This document shows, piece after piece, positions 28,173 through 36,542 of a stretch of 64,000 nucleotides of DNA (the stretch's first letter is position 1; the number at the start of each line of letters is the position of its first letter). A program made the translations under genes and the position numbers. The stretch covers positions 3,182,501 through 3,246,500 of the forward strand of contig NZ_FNTJ01000001.1 in the NCBI RefSeq assembly GCF_900105185.1. Reading direction: 5' to 3'. The DNA comes from Pseudomonas saponiphila (lineage in GTDB: Bacteria > Pseudomonadota > Gammaproteobacteria > Pseudomonadales > Pseudomonadaceae). Below the pieces are notes generated by a model that was given only the letters and a program-made list of their open reading frames with translations, did no database searches and was not told where the DNA came from.

Positions 28173-28922
28173 TTGAGACACCCCCCTCAACCAGCATCGC
28201 CGTCCCGCTGACGAAACTGGCGGCGTCCGACGCGAGGAACAGCGCTGCCCGGGCAATTTCCTCGGGACGGGCGAGGCGCTGAGGGCATGCAGGTTTTCGA
28301 CAAAGGCGCGTTTCTCAGGCGTGTCGGTGGCTGCTTGGCCCATTGGCGTGTCGGTGCCCCCGGGCAGCAGCGCGTTGGCACGAATGCCATGGGGGCCTTC
28401 TTCAGCGGCGATGACCTGGGTCAAGCCGATCAGCGCGGCCTTGCTCGCGGCATACGCCGCCATACCGGGAAAACCGACGCGGTGCCCGACAAAGCTGGAA
28501 GTGAAAATGATCGAGCCTGCGCCCCGGCTGCGCAGAGCAGGCAACTGGTACTTGGCCCCCAGAAAGGCACTGGTCAAGTTGCAGTCGAGCACGGCCTGCC
28601 ACTGGCCCAGGGTCAACTCGGAGACGGAGCGGCTTTCACCGGTCATTCCGGCGTTATTGAACGCTATATCCAATCCACCGAAACGCTCCAGCGCCAGCGC
28701 TACAAGACGTTCGGCCAGTGCCTCGCTGCGAATGTCACCTGCAACCCCGAATGCCTCGCCACCGGCTTGCTGGATCTGGGCGACCAACGCATCCAGTGCG
28801 TCGCCGCGACGGCCAGTCACTATCAGGCGCGCACCCTCTTGGGCGAACAGCCGGGCGGCAGCCTGACCGATTCCCGACGTGGCCCCCGTGACAATCGCGA
28901 CCTTGTCTTGCAGTTGTTTCAT
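28159..28922 (-). pseudogene. Short-chain dehydrogenase gene with a single-base frameshift
   Basis: From the ATG at 28922 (GGAGG ribosome site) the reading is a normal SDR: VAIVTGATSGIGQAAARLF, NNAGMTGES, the catalytic SSFVGHRVGF and YAASKAALIGLTQV, and LLPGGTDTPMG. At about 28280 the frame breaks: in-frame reading gives an unlikely Arg/Ser/Pro-rich tail to 28146, while the -1 base-corrected frame continues with [18 protein letters not shown] and [19 protein letters not shown] then TAA at 28159, the canonical SDR ending. One nucleotide appears lost after CTCA. Either a recent pseudogene or a sequencing error. The original substrate is unknown. Confidence 0.85.
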
Positions 28923-29417
28923 GATCGACCTCCCTTGCATGAGCGTTGAGCCAACCATAGGCCGCTGCGAGCGGCGCTGAACTCCGGATCTTGCGTTGAA
29001 AATCTTTTTGAGCGCACCGCGGCCAACTACCGCCTGCCCACCTGCTCGATCGCGAATAATTGGGCTTGTGGGGAGCTCTTGCGCTGCAGATCGTGCTTGG
29101 CGAAGAGGGCGGCCATGGGAGCAAAAAAATCGCAGCCAGGGCTGCGATTTTTTGTTTCAACTGGCATCTCACAGTGCTGCCCCGGTCCTGATCACGAGAA
29201 AACACCGCCCGGAGCTTTGCGATAAGTCCTATAGGTTTCGCCTGAATTCTTTTGTTAGGTTGCCGCTCGCTCAAGAAGGGATGCCAGTGCGTCAAAGGCA
29301 CTTGCAGTTCACGTTTTCCGTTACATAAGCGCGGGTGGAGTTCGAAGCTGTTGAATTCACCCTGAAAGAAGCGATTAGCGAACCTTTCTGACTTATATCC
29401 ATGAGAGGGAGACTCAA
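28923..29417. other. Intergenic region upstream of the T6SS cargo module
   Basis: About 500 bases. The left part is still GC-rich; from ~29200 the sequence is AT-richer and matches the module. It contains the first 28-base palindromic terminator (29125-29152) and, just before PAAR, a short stop-terminated stretch (29335-29391) reading VEFEAVEFTLKEAISEPF that looks like a protein tail. No complete gene is supported. The PAAR ribosome site GAGGGAGA is at about 29403-29411. Confidence 0.5.
29125..29152. terminator. Palindromic intrinsic terminator, left copy of a 28-base duplicate
   Basis: ATCGCAGC-cagg-GCTGCGAT flanked by A5 and T5, so it can end transcripts on either strand. The same 28 bases recur without change at 31126-31153 on the far side of the PAAR-Tae4-Tai4 genes. 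This copy lies between two divergent genes, where no transcript needs ending. Confidence 0.8.
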
Positions 29418-29993
29418 ATGGGACGAAAAATGATCGGGATAGGATCACCCACTTCAACGGGAGGGCAGGTACTTGAGGGAAATACAGGTATCAGTATCGA
29501 TAGTGCGGTTGAAACCTCATCCGTAGGGCACTTGGCAAGTTGCCCAGTATGCATTAAAGGTCAAGGGCCTATAGTCGCTGTTGGGCCAAGAACTATAATT
29601 TTTCCGGCGGGGCCGGTTGCTCTAGAAGGAGACTATGTAGCCTGCGGTTGCCCAGCTGGGGCCAATACTGTGATTGCTGGCCAGTCTTCAGTCTATGGTG
29701 GAGCCGAGCATGCCAGCACAACTGTTTTGCCGGTTCTGCTCGGACCTAAAACCATACACAGTATCTTCCTCTCGTATGGGGCGGAACAAACCCCCGTTGA
29801 ATCTGTTTCTCGGTTTTATGTAGATCTGAATGTTCATGTAAAAACCTCGGGATATCTTCCGGGTGAAAGGGTTTCGCTCACTTTAAGCGAACCTGTCGAA
29901 CAGAGCTTGTCTGGTGTTGTTGCTGCAGATGGTGTAGCCAATATCATGAATGCGTTTGACGGGATAGTGATTGACATGGCAGGAGAGTGCTAA
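29418..29993 (+). CDS. PAAR-domain T6SS spike-tip protein with C-terminal beta extension
   Basis: 191 residues. Residues 1-~95 are a PAAR domain: IGIGSPTSTGGQVLEGN, then VGHLASCPVC, then VALEGDYVACGCPAGANTVI, with candidate zinc ligands His38, Cys42, Cys45, Cys76 and Cys78. PAAR proteins cap the VgrG spike of type VI secretion systems and carry cargo. Residues ~105-191 are a separate beta-rich segment (SRFYVDLNVHVKTSGYLPGE, VSLTLSEP) resembling a transthyretin-like extension known from some PAAR proteins. There is no toxin domain; the cargo is probably the Tae4 encoded next, whose ATG shares the A of the PAAR stop (TAATG). The base composition is AT-richer than the flanks. No other T6SS structural gene is in the window. 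Confidence 0.85.
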   Translation: MGRKMIGIGSPTSTGGQVLEGNTGISIDSAVETSSVGHLASCPVCIKGQGPIVAVGPRTIIFPAGPVALEGDYVACGCPAGANTVIAGQSSVYGGAEHASTTVLPVLLGPKTIHSIFLSYGAEQTPVESVSRFYVDLNVHVKTSGYLPGERVSLTLSEPVEQSLSGVVAADGVANIMNAFDGIVIDMAGEC

Positions 29994-30565
29994 TGAGCAG
30001 GATAGCTATAACTGGCCGCGGCGCTTCTTTGATCGTGGATGCAAGGCGCCCGCGCTTTAGTACGTTATGGAAAGCCTATGCGGAAGTCGGTCACAAGGAT
30101 TCTGAGAGCGTATACCAATTGGTTGGTGGGCAAGTGGAAGCGCACAGGGCCGAAAAGCCCGCTAACTATGTGAATGCCTGTGCATTGAGACTGAGCAGGG
30201 CATTCAATTATGGAGGGTATAAAATACCCAAAGGTGACATTGTCAAAGGAATCCCAATTTACAGACTGCGCGGGGAAGATGAACTCCCCTACATCATGAC
30301 GGTCGAGGGTTTTTTTGAGTTCTTGAAACATAGCTGGAAGAAACCCGATCATGAAGTCAAGCCAAACAATCTTGGCTATATCAACGGAAAACAAGGTGTT
30401 TTGGTTATGTTGATATCTGGTTGGAGTGACGCAACAGGGCACGCAACTTTATGGGATGGAAAAACTACAGGGGATGGTAGTGACTACCATCGACTGGATA
30501 GCGCTGCATACAAAAAACCCAAGGTAAAACTCGTGGTTATTTATTTTTGGGAGCTAAAAGGATGA
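29993..30565 (+). CDS. tae4: Tae4-family T6SS peptidoglycan amidase effector
   Basis: 190 residues from the ATG at 29993, which has AGGAG seven bases upstream. The Tae4 (NlpC/P60-like) core is clear: NACALRLSRAFNYGGYKIPK carries the catalytic Cys63, and SGWSDATGHATLWDG carries the catalytic His150. Family members cut the D-Glu to meso-DAP bond of peptidoglycan in the periplasm of target cells. A ~20-residue N-terminal stretch (MSRIAITGRGASLIVDARRP) precedes the usual start and might be the loading region. No signal peptide, as expected for a T6SS substrate. Its stop overlaps the immunity gene by four bases. Confidence 0.9.
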   Translation: MSRIAITGRGASLIVDARRPRFSTLWKAYAEVGHKDSESVYQLVGGQVEAHRAEKPANYVNACALRLSRAFNYGGYKIPKGDIVKGIPIYRLRGEDELPYIMTVEGFFEFLKHSWKKPDHEVKPNNLGYINGKQGVLVMLISGWSDATGHATLWDGKTTGDGSDYHRLDSAAYKKPKVKLVVIYFWELKG

Positions 30566-30969
30566 TGCGTTCTGTTTCGGCTTTCTTTTTGTATCTACTG
30601 TGCTCTGTTGCCGTCAGTGCTGCTGATCTGCCCAAAGCTCGTCAAATGCTCAAGAATTTCGGGCTGGCTAATTGCATCGCTAGTCAGTTCAAGGAGCAGT
30701 CGGCAATCAAGGAGGATATTTCGCTGGCCATTGGTGCCTACCATTTCATGGGAAAGGGAATGCACTCGATAGTCCAGAACGAAGACACTTTAGAGACTCT
30801 GCATGACCCTTATGCGGTAACGGAAAAGTTTATCCTGAATGCCTACCAGCATACCTCGGCCTTGAGTAAGAACTCCCCCCGCAAGATGGTGTTCTATGGA
30901 TGCCTGGACGTGTACAACTCCCAGGAATTTGACACTTTTATCAGAACCCAGGATCAGTATGTTCGGTAA
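30562..30969 (+). CDS. tai4: Tai4-family immunity protein (periplasmic)
   Basis: 135 residues from the ATG at 30562, overlapping the Tae4 stop (ATGA) with GGAG nine bases upstream. A signal peptide (FFLYLLCSVAVSA before ADLP) sends it to the periplasm, where self-targeted Tae4 would act. The mature part is small and helical with cysteines in NCIASQF and YGCLDVY, and the pattern SLAIGAYHFMGKG matches the Tai4 family. Tai4 dimers plug the Tae4 active site. Low G+C like its neighbours; the 28-base terminator follows 156 bases later. Confidence 0.85.
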   Translation: MMRSVSAFFLYLLCSVAVSAADLPKARQMLKNFGLANCIASQFKEQSAIKEDISLAIGAYHFMGKGMHSIVQNEDTLETLHDPYAVTEKFILNAYQHTSALSKNSPRKMVFYGCLDVYNSQEFDTFIRTQDQYVR

Positions 30970-31084
30970 AAGAACCGGGTATCCAATGACGTCATTCTGA
31001 TTGCCAGCAACCTTAGAGTACGGGTCGAGTTATGAGGCTCTAGTAAAGGTCGACTCATAGGCGCTGGCGCGGGACCTGGTTCAA

Positions 31085-31114
31085 GGGCCTCTTCGCCAGC
31101 CAGCCGGCTCCTAA
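31085..31114. repeat. Degenerate REP
   Basis: GGGCCTCTTCGCCAGCCAGC then CGGCTCCTAAGG resembles the right arm of the local REPINs with several substitutions. It lies between Tai4 and the right terminator copy. The left arm (around 31060) is barely recognisable. Confidence 0.5.
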
Positions 31115-31125
31115 GGAGCCCAACC

Positions 31126-31153
31126 AAAAATCGCAGCCAGGGCTGCGATTTTT
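31126..31153. terminator. Palindromic intrinsic terminator, right copy of the 28-base duplicate
   Basis: Identical over 28 bases to 29125-29152, and here the stem extends by CCAACC/GGTTGG outside the A/T tracts. It sits between convergent genes (Tai4 and the acyl-CoA dehydrogenase), a normal place for a bidirectional terminator, so this is more likely the ancestral copy. Confidence 0.85.
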
Positions 31154-31171
31154 GGTTGGCGGCGCTGCTTT

Positions 31172-32323
31172 CTACAGCTGGTAATGCTTCAGCTCGCGGG
31201 CGATCAGCAGGCGCTGGATCTCGCTGGAGCCTTCGTAGATCTGGGTGATCCGCGCATCGCGGTAGTAGCGCTCCACCGGGTAGTCCTCCAGATAGCCGTA
31301 ACCGCCATGGATCTGCATCGCCGAGGAGCAGACCTTCTCGGCCATTTCCGAGGCGAACAGCTTGGCCTGGGAGGCTTCCGACAGGCACGGCTGGCCGGCG
31401 CTGCGCAGGCGCGCGGCGTGGAGGATCAGCAGGCGCGCGGCATTGAGCCGGGTGTGCATGTCGGCCAGCAGGTTGGCGATGCTCTGGTGCTCGATGATCG
31501 GCTTGTCGAACTGCACCCGTTCCCGGGCGTAGGCCAGGGCCGCCTCGAACGCGGCGCGGGCGATGCCCAGGGCCTGGGCGGCGATGCCGATGCGGCCGCC
31601 TTCAAGGTTGGACAGGGCGATGGCCAGGCCCTTGCCCCGTTCGCCCAGCAGGTTGGCTTCGGGGATGGTGCACTGGTTGAGGGTGACCGCGCAGGTGTCG
31701 GAGGCGCGGATGCCCATCTTGTGTTCGGTGCGGTCGACGATGAACCCGGGGGTGTCGGTGGGCACCAGGAACGCCGACAGGCCTTTCTTGCCCAGTTCCG
31801 GGTCGGTCACTGCGAAGACGATGGCCAGTTGGGCGCGTTTGCCGTTGCTGACGAACTGCTTGGCGCCGTTGATCACCCACTGGCCATCGCGCAGTTCGGC
31901 GCGGGTGCGCAGGTTGTGGGCTTCGGAACCGGCCTGGGGTTCGGTCAGGCAGAAGCAGCCGATGGCCTCGCCGGCGGCCAGGCGCGGCAGCCATTGCTGT
32001 TTCTGCTCCTGGCTGCCGTAGTTGAGGATCGGCCCGCAGCCCACCGAGTTGTGGATGCTCATCAAGGCGCCGGTGGCGCCGTCGCCGGCGGAGATTTCCT
32101 CCACCGCCAGGGCGTAGGCAACGTAGTCCAGGTAGCTGCCGCCCCATTCCTCGGGGACCACCATGCCCAACAGGCCCAGCTCGCCCATCTTGCGCACCAG
32201 GGCGTCGTCGATCCAGCCGGCCTTTTCCCAGGCCTGGGCGTGGGGCGCGATCTCGCCACGGGCGAAGTCCCGGGCCATGTCGCGGATCATCACTTGTTCT
32301 TCGCTCAGTTCGATGTCGTGCAT
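31172..32323 (-). CDS. Acyl-CoA dehydrogenase (branched-chain type)
   Basis: 383 residues from the ATG at 32323, which has GGAG eight bases upstream; the longer frame to 32347 overlaps the hydrolase gene and is less likely. FAD/substrate motifs are [19 protein letters not shown] and [13 protein letters not shown]; the catalytic Glu is in [19 protein letters not shown], the isobutyryl/short-branched type ending. With the neighbouring 3-hydroxyisobutyryl-CoA hydrolase-like gene it fits the valine pathway (isobutyryl-CoA to methacrylyl-CoA). It is the second gene of a two-gene operon ending at the right-hand palindromic terminator. Confidence 0.9.
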   Translation of the reverse strand: MHDIELSEEQVMIRDMARDFARGEIAPHAQAWEKAGWIDDALVRKMGELGLLGMVVPEEWGGSYLDYVAYALAVEEISAGDGATGALMSIHNSVGCGPILNYGSQEQKQQWLPRLAAGEAIGCFCLTEPQAGSEAHNLRTRAELRDGQWVINGAKQFVSNGKRAQLAIVFAVTDPELGKKGLSAFLVPTDTPGFIVDRTEHKMGIRASDTCAVTLNQCTIPEANLLGERGKGLAIALSNLEGGRIGIAAQALGIARAAFEAALAYARERVQFDKPIIEHQSIANLLADMHTRLNAARLLILHAARLRSAGQPCLSEASQAKLFASEMAEKVCSSAMQIHGGYGYLEDYPVERYYRDARITQIYEGSSEIQRLLIARELKHYQL

Positions 32324-32327
32324 GAGT

Positions 32328-33434
32328 TCAGCTCCCGCTGCCGTCAAAACCGCTGAAGAAGCTCGCCACCCGGTCGGCGTCGAGGGCCGCCAGGGTCGGT
32401 GGGTTCCAGCGGGGGGTCTTGTCTTTGTCGATGATCAGGGCGCGCACGCCCTCCATCAGGTCGCCGCGCTCGAACCACTGGCGGTCCAGGTGCAGCTCCA
32501 GGGCGAAGCATTGCTCCAGGCTCAAGTGACGGCCGCGGCGCAGCATCTCCAGGGTCACGGCCATGGCCAGGGGCGAGCGGGTTTCCAGCAGGTCGGCGGT
32601 GCTCTTGGCCCACTCCTGGCTGTCGGCAACCGTGACGCTGCGCAGTTGCTCGACGATGCTCGGCACGTCCGGCAGGGCGAAGAAGTGATCGATGGCCGGG
32701 CGCAGGGCTTGCAGCGGCGCGTCGGGCAGGCTCTGCACCGCCAGCTTGGCCAGCAGGCCTTGCAGGTCCTTGAGTGGCGAGTCGCTCCAGTGCAGGCGAT
32801 CCAGGCGCTGGTTCAGCAGTTCCAGCTTGCCGCTGTCCAGGTGCCAGTCGGCCAGGCCGCAGTACAAGGCATCGGCGGCGCGGATCTGCACGCCGCTGAC
32901 GCCCAGGTAGATGCCCAGCTCACCGGGTATCCGCGAAAGGAAGTAACTGCCGCCGACATCCGGGAAGTAGCCGATGGCCACTTCCGGCATCGCCAGGCGG
33001 CTGCGTTCGGTGACCACCCGCAGGTCGGCGCCTTGCACCAGGCCCATGCCGCCGCCGAGTACAAAGCCGTCCATCAGCGCCAGCACCGGCTTGCGGTAAT
33101 GGTGGATGGTCAGATCGAGGGCGTATTCCTCGACGAAGAAGTCCTGGTGCAGGGTATCGCCGCCTTGATAGCTGTCGTACAGCGAGCGGATGTCGCCGCC
33201 GGCGCAGAAGGCCTTTTCACCGGCGCCGCGCAGGACCACCGCATGGATCAGCGGGTCCTGGGCCCAGGCGTTCAGTTGGCGTTGCAAGGTGCGCACCATC
33301 GACAGGGTGATGGCGTTGAGTCCGGCGGGGCGGTTGAGGGTCAGGTGACCGATGTGGTTGCGCACCTCGACCAGCACCTCGTCCGAGGTGGCGTCGAGGT
33401 CCCGTGTCGTCTGGGATGAAACCTGAGCAGTCAT
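32328..33434 (-). CDS. Enoyl-CoA hydratase/3-hydroxyisobutyryl-CoA hydrolase family protein
   Basis: 368 residues from the ATG at 33434 (GGGAG ribosome site); longer than a standard ~260-residue crotonase, as expected for the 3-hydroxyisobutyryl-CoA hydrolase (ECH_2) group. N-terminal signature [18 protein letters not shown], oxyanion segments [19 protein letters not shown] and [19 protein letters not shown], and [19 protein letters not shown] are all typical of HIBCH. Expected reaction: hydrolysis of 3-hydroxyisobutyryl-CoA in valine breakdown. It ends four bases before the acyl-CoA dehydrogenase start, so the two are cotranscribed. The IS21 element lies 213 bases upstream and could affect its promoter. 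Confidence 0.88.
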   Translation of the reverse strand: MTAQVSSQTTRDLDATSDEVLVEVRNHIGHLTLNRPAGLNAITLSMVRTLQRQLNAWAQDPLIHAVVLRGAGEKAFCAGGDIRSLYDSYQGGDTLHQDFFVEEYALDLTIHHYRKPVLALMDGFVLGGGMGLVQGADLRVVTERSRLAMPEVAIGYFPDVGGSYFLSRIPGELGIYLGVSGVQIRAADALYCGLADWHLDSGKLELLNQRLDRLHWSDSPLKDLQGLLAKLAVQSLPDAPLQALRPAIDHFFALPDVPSIVEQLRSVTVADSQEWAKSTADLLETRSPLAMAVTLEMLRRGRHLSLEQCFALELHLDRQWFERGDLMEGVRALIIDKDKTPRWNPPTLAALDADRVASFFSGFDGSGS

Positions 33435-33640
33435 CACTAACTCCCTGCTTTTATTGTTTTTTGTTTGAGGCTCGCGCGCGAGCGTCGGCGGATCGTAACA
33501 GTGCAAATTTGCCGATTACAACCCCGAAAGCTGCAGGTCGACTGTGCATTTTTGCATGGCGAAAAATACTTTCCGGGCCTTGCACAACGGCTCTGGGCCA
33601 AGGTCTAGAGCCGTGACGACAGAATCGGCTGTGAAATAGC

Positions 33641-33647
33641 CGTTATC
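33641..33647. repeat. Target-site duplication, left (CGTTATC)
   Basis: CGTTATC directly precedes the TG terminus of the IS element and is repeated at 36289-36295 directly after its CA terminus; 7 bases is within the 4-8 range of IS21-family insertions. Confidence 0.85.
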
Positions 33648-33694
33648 TGCGGATTTCGGTGAACGTGACCGAGCGTTTCGCTAATACGTGACCG
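33648..33694 (+). repeat. IS21 left end with two terminal repeats
   Basis: Starts with the inverted terminus TGCGGATTTCGG; GTGACCG repeats at 33665-33671 and 33688-33694, 23 bases apart, each preceded by a TTTCG(G/C) motif. Confidence 0.8.
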
Positions 33695-33740
33695 GTGCTT
33701 CCACCCCGGTTGCGCGGGTTCTGGATTGTAATCGCATCGG

Positions 33741-34490
33741 TCACGATGCGGCTTGTTCCTCGGCTTTTTTTCGGCGCAGCGACTCGCCTTTCATCGTCAG
33801 TCGGTAGGCGTTGTGCACCAGGCGGTCGAGGATGGCATCGGCCAGGGTCGGGTCGTTGATCCAGCCGTGCCAGTGCTCGATGGGCAGTTGGCTCGTCAGG
33901 ATGGTGGAGCGGCTGCCAGCGCGGTCGTCGATCACCTCCAGCAGGTCATGCCGGGCTCCTTCCTCCAGCGGGGCTAGCGCCCAGTCGTCCAGCACCAGGA
34001 CGTCGACCTTTGCCAGCTGTTGCAGGGTACGGCCGAAGCTGCCGTCGCCATGAGCGATGCGCAGTTGTTCCAGCAGGCGCGGGGTGCGCAGGTACAGGGT
34101 GCTATAGCCCTGGCGGCAGGCCTGGTTGCCCAGGGCGCAGGCCAGCCAGGTTTTGCCGGCACCGGTCGGGCCGGTCAGCAGCAGGTTGTGCTGCTGGCGG
34201 ATCCAGTCGCCACTGGCCAGGGTGGCGATCAGACGCTCGTCCAGGGCGCGTCCGGTGCGGCGGTCGAGATCTTCCAGGCAGGCGTTGGCGTACTTGAGCT
34301 TGGCCTTCTTGCGCAGCCGTACCAGGCGCTGGTTGTCACGCCAGGCCAGTTCGCGGTCGAGCAGTAGGCCGAGGCGTTCATCGAAGCTCAGGCTGTGGCT
34401 GGCCGGCAGCGTCCATTGCTCTTCCAGGGCGCGGGCCATGCCGTCCAGGCGTAGCTGGTGCAGTTGATTCAGGGTGTGTTGCGGCATCAT
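33741..34490 (-). CDS. istB: IS21 transposition helper ATPase IstB
   Basis: About 249 residues from the ATG at 34490 ([20 protein letters not shown]); the second Met at 34487 is an equal choice. AAA+ ATPase of the DnaC/IstB type: Walker [20 protein letters not shown], Walker [15 protein letters not shown], and the sensor region [13 protein letters not shown]. It assembles on target DNA and stimulates IstA-mediated cut-and-paste transposition. It starts inside istA (113-base overlap), so its translation is probably coupled to that of istA. It ends 93 bases inside the left IS end. Confidence 0.92.
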   Translation of the reverse strand: MMPQHTLNQLHQLRLDGMARALEEQWTLPASHSLSFDERLGLLLDRELAWRDNQRLVRLRKKAKLKYANACLEDLDRRTGRALDERLIATLASGDWIRQQHNLLLTGPTGAGKTWLACALGNQACRQGYSTLYLRTPRLLEQLRIAHGDGSFGRTLQQLAKVDVLVLDDWALAPLEEGARHDLLEVIDDRAGSRSTILTSQLPIEHWHGWINDPTLADAILDRLVHNAYRLTMKGESLRRKKAEEQAAS

Positions 34491-36063
34491 CGAACAGCTC
34501 CTGTTGCGGGGGTTGGTAGTAGTCGGCGCCACGGACGTTCTCGTGGTCGCCGGGTAAGGTCGTTTCGGCGGCACGCTGGGGCAGCGGCTGTTGATCCAGG
34601 CCTTGCTGGAGCAGGTTGCGCACGCTGCGCCCGGTGAAGGCGCGCAGGTGTACGGCACGTTCGGCAGCGGCTTCCAGGCGTGCATTGCCATAGCGCCGGG
34701 CCAGCGAGAGCAGGCCGAGGCAGGCGCGGTAGCCCATCTCCGGGTGCGGCTTGTGGGTCAGTTGGTGATCGATCAGTTGGCGCGTGTAGGGGCCGATCCG
34801 CGCGCCCCAGTCGAGCAGGCGTTGTGGCGTCCATTCGCGATGCGCCTGGTGCGCCGCGGGCATGTGCTCGCGCTGGGTACTGTAAGCGCCGCGTCGCCCC
34901 AGCAGCAGGTGGCTGGCCACCCGCCGGTTGCCATGCAGCACTTCCAGGGTGTGTGCCGTCAGTCGCACGTCCACGTTCTGCCGGGCCAGGGCGGAGGGCA
35001 CGCTGTAGAAGCTGCCATTGACCTCGATGTGGTAGTCGATGCTGACCTTGCAGCGCTTGAAGGTGGCGACCTCGTAGGGATGCACCGGCAGCGCTCGCAA
35101 GGCCGGGCGATCCAGGCGCTCGAACCAGTCGCGCCGGCAGCCATCGAGCCGCTTGAACGGGCGCCGATTCAGATCCTCCAGCAGCTCGGCGATGGCCTGG
35201 TTAAGCGCATGCAGGCTGAAGAACTGCCGATGGCGCAGCCGCGCCATGATCCAGCGCTCGACCACCTGCACCGCCACCTCGGCCTTGGCCTTGTCCTGAG
35301 GCTTGCGTGGCCGTGCCGGCAGGATCACCGTCTGGTAATGACGCGCGCACTCCAGCGTGGCCCGGTTCAGGCCCGGCTCGTAGCGATCCGGCTGGGCGAC
35401 CAGGGCGCGCGGATTGTCCGGCACAACCATTTCCGGCACGCCGCCAAAGTAGGTCAGAGCCTGGCCCAGCGAGGTCAGCCAGTCCACCTGGGTTTCGCCT
35501 GGCGTCGCGCAGGCATAGGTGTAATTCGAGGCGCCCAGGGCGGCGACGAAGATGTGCGCCCGGCGCACTTCGCCGGTGGCCGGGTCGACCACCGGCAGCG
35601 TCGGCCCGGCATAGTCGATGAATAGCTTCTCGCCCGCACGGTGCAGCTGACGCATCGAACGTTTGAGCGTCTGGGCGTAGCGCCGGTAGTGCTCGACGAA
35701 CTGGGTGTAGCGGTAGGTCGGCTGGCCCGCATGCGCGGCGAGATATTCCTCCCACAGCAGCTGCAAGGTCACGCCCTTGCGTCGCAACTCGCGGTGGATG
35801 CTCAGCACATCGGGCAGCACTCGCTCACCGCGCGGCTTGTTCGTCGACGTCGGTGCAAACAAGGCGGCCGCCAGCGCGGCCTCGTCCATGGCCACCAGCG
35901 CCGGCCAGTCCAGCCCGGCCACCCGCGCCGCCGCGATGTACTTGCTAACCACGCCCTTGGACAGCTGCAAGGCACGGGCAATCTTCTCGTGGGACAAGCC
36001 GGCCTCAAACTTGAGGCGCAGACATTCTTTGATGTTTCGCATGGCTACTCGCGGCGCCGCCAT
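34378..36063 (-). CDS. istA: IS21 transposase IstA (DDE)
   Basis: 561 residues. The N-terminus has a helix-turn-helix ([20 protein letters not shown]) for end recognition. The RNase H-like catalytic core carries Asp in [15 protein letters not shown], Asp in [12 protein letters not shown], and Glu in [21 protein letters not shown]-terminal beta-barrel follows ([21 protein letters not shown], with typical IS21 [12 protein letters not shown]). The last ~50 residues, after [11 protein letters not shown], extend into istB in another frame, longer than many IstA proteins. No frameshift or stop is present, so it looks active. Confidence 0.93.
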   Translation of the reverse strand: MAAPRVAMRNIKECLRLKFEAGLSHEKIARALQLSKGVVSKYIAAARVAGLDWPALVAMDEAALAAALFAPTSTNKPRGERVLPDVLSIHRELRRKGVTLQLLWEEYLAAHAGQPTYRYTQFVEHYRRYAQTLKRSMRQLHRAGEKLFIDYAGPTLPVVDPATGEVRRAHIFVAALGASNYTYACATPGETQVDWLTSLGQALTYFGGVPEMVVPDNPRALVAQPDRYEPGLNRATLECARHYQTVILPARPRKPQDKAKAEVAVQVVERWIMARLRHRQFFSLHALNQAIAELLEDLNRRPFKRLDGCRRDWFERLDRPALRALPVHPYEVATFKRCKVSIDYHIEVNGSFYSVPSALARQNVDVRLTAHTLEVLHGNRRVASHLLLGRRGAYSTQREHMPAAHQAHREWTPQRLLDWGARIGPYTRQLIDHQLTHKPHPEMGYRACLGLLSLARRYGNARLEAAAERAVHLRAFTGRSVRNLLQQGLDQQPLPQRAAETTLPGDHENVRGADYYQPPQQELFDDAATHPESTAPATPGRHGPRPGRAMDAAGQPQPELR

Positions 36064-36139
36064 CTTCCTCTCCCGAAATCGGTCGAGGATGGCGGCGCAT
36101 CAGGTCATGCGCAACGAAGGGGAAGGCTTTCGCTAAGTC

Positions 36140-36288
36140 GTGACCGGCGATTTCGGTAAGCCGTGACCACCTGTTTCGGAACAGGCGGAAAATCGGTCAC
36201 GTTGCTACCGAAATGAGCGGTCACGCGTTAGCGAAATGACCGGTCACGATCAACCGAAACGGCCGGTCACGGTGCTCCGAAATCCGCA
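36140..36288 (-). repeat. IS21 right end with four iterated repeats
   Basis: CGGTCAC occurs at 36194, 36218, 36241 and 36264, a 23-24-base period, each paired with a CGAAA motif, up to the terminus CCGAAATCCGCA. Two further copies in opposite orientation begin at 36140 and 36163, across a palindromic centre near 36175. Confidence 0.8.
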
Positions 36289-36295
36289 CGTTATC
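36289..36295. repeat. Target-site duplication, right (CGTTATC)
   Basis: Matches 33641-33647 exactly. The bases that follow (36296-36542) are a 247-base leader of the ABC transporter operon with no gene that I can support. Confidence 0.85.
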
Positions 36296-36542
36296 AGCCG
36301 ATCCGGGCTGTTTCAGACGCCCCTTACGACACCTGGGACGCTCCGGCTGTTGGCATTCTGGCGTTCCGTTGCAGCTTAGACCGCGGCAATCGGAGGCAGC
36401 TCGGGCATTGACCGCCGGGCCTGCCCACTCACAACAAGAACTCGACTGCGGCAACCCCGCACCCACTCTCTGCCCCTGTCACAAGTGGGGTCCGACGTCA
36501 GCGCCGGACCGCTATAAATCCAAATAATCCGGGACTCTGAAG

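Larger units (their letters stand above)
33648..36288 (-). mobile_element. Complete IS21-family insertion sequence (2641 bp)
   Basis: Bounded by TGCGGATTTCGG inverted ends, with 7-base direct repeats outside, and carrying istA and istB on the minus strand. Both ends have multiple GTGACCG/TTTCG(G/C) repeats with a 23-24-base period, as in the multiple terminal sequences bound by IS21 transposases. All features of an autonomous element are present and neither gene is broken. It is inserted in non-coding DNA, in the loop of an inverted repeat (33624-33631 with 36295-36302). Confidence 0.92.

Noticed and set aside
28146..28922. The SDR as an intact protein ending at 28146.
   Set aside because: The tail in that frame is Arg/Ser/Pro-rich and unlike any SDR, while the shifted frame gives the standard ending.
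33600..36330. IS21 insertion disrupting a gene.
   Set aside because: Joining the flanks across the element gives no open reading frame, only the stem-loop.
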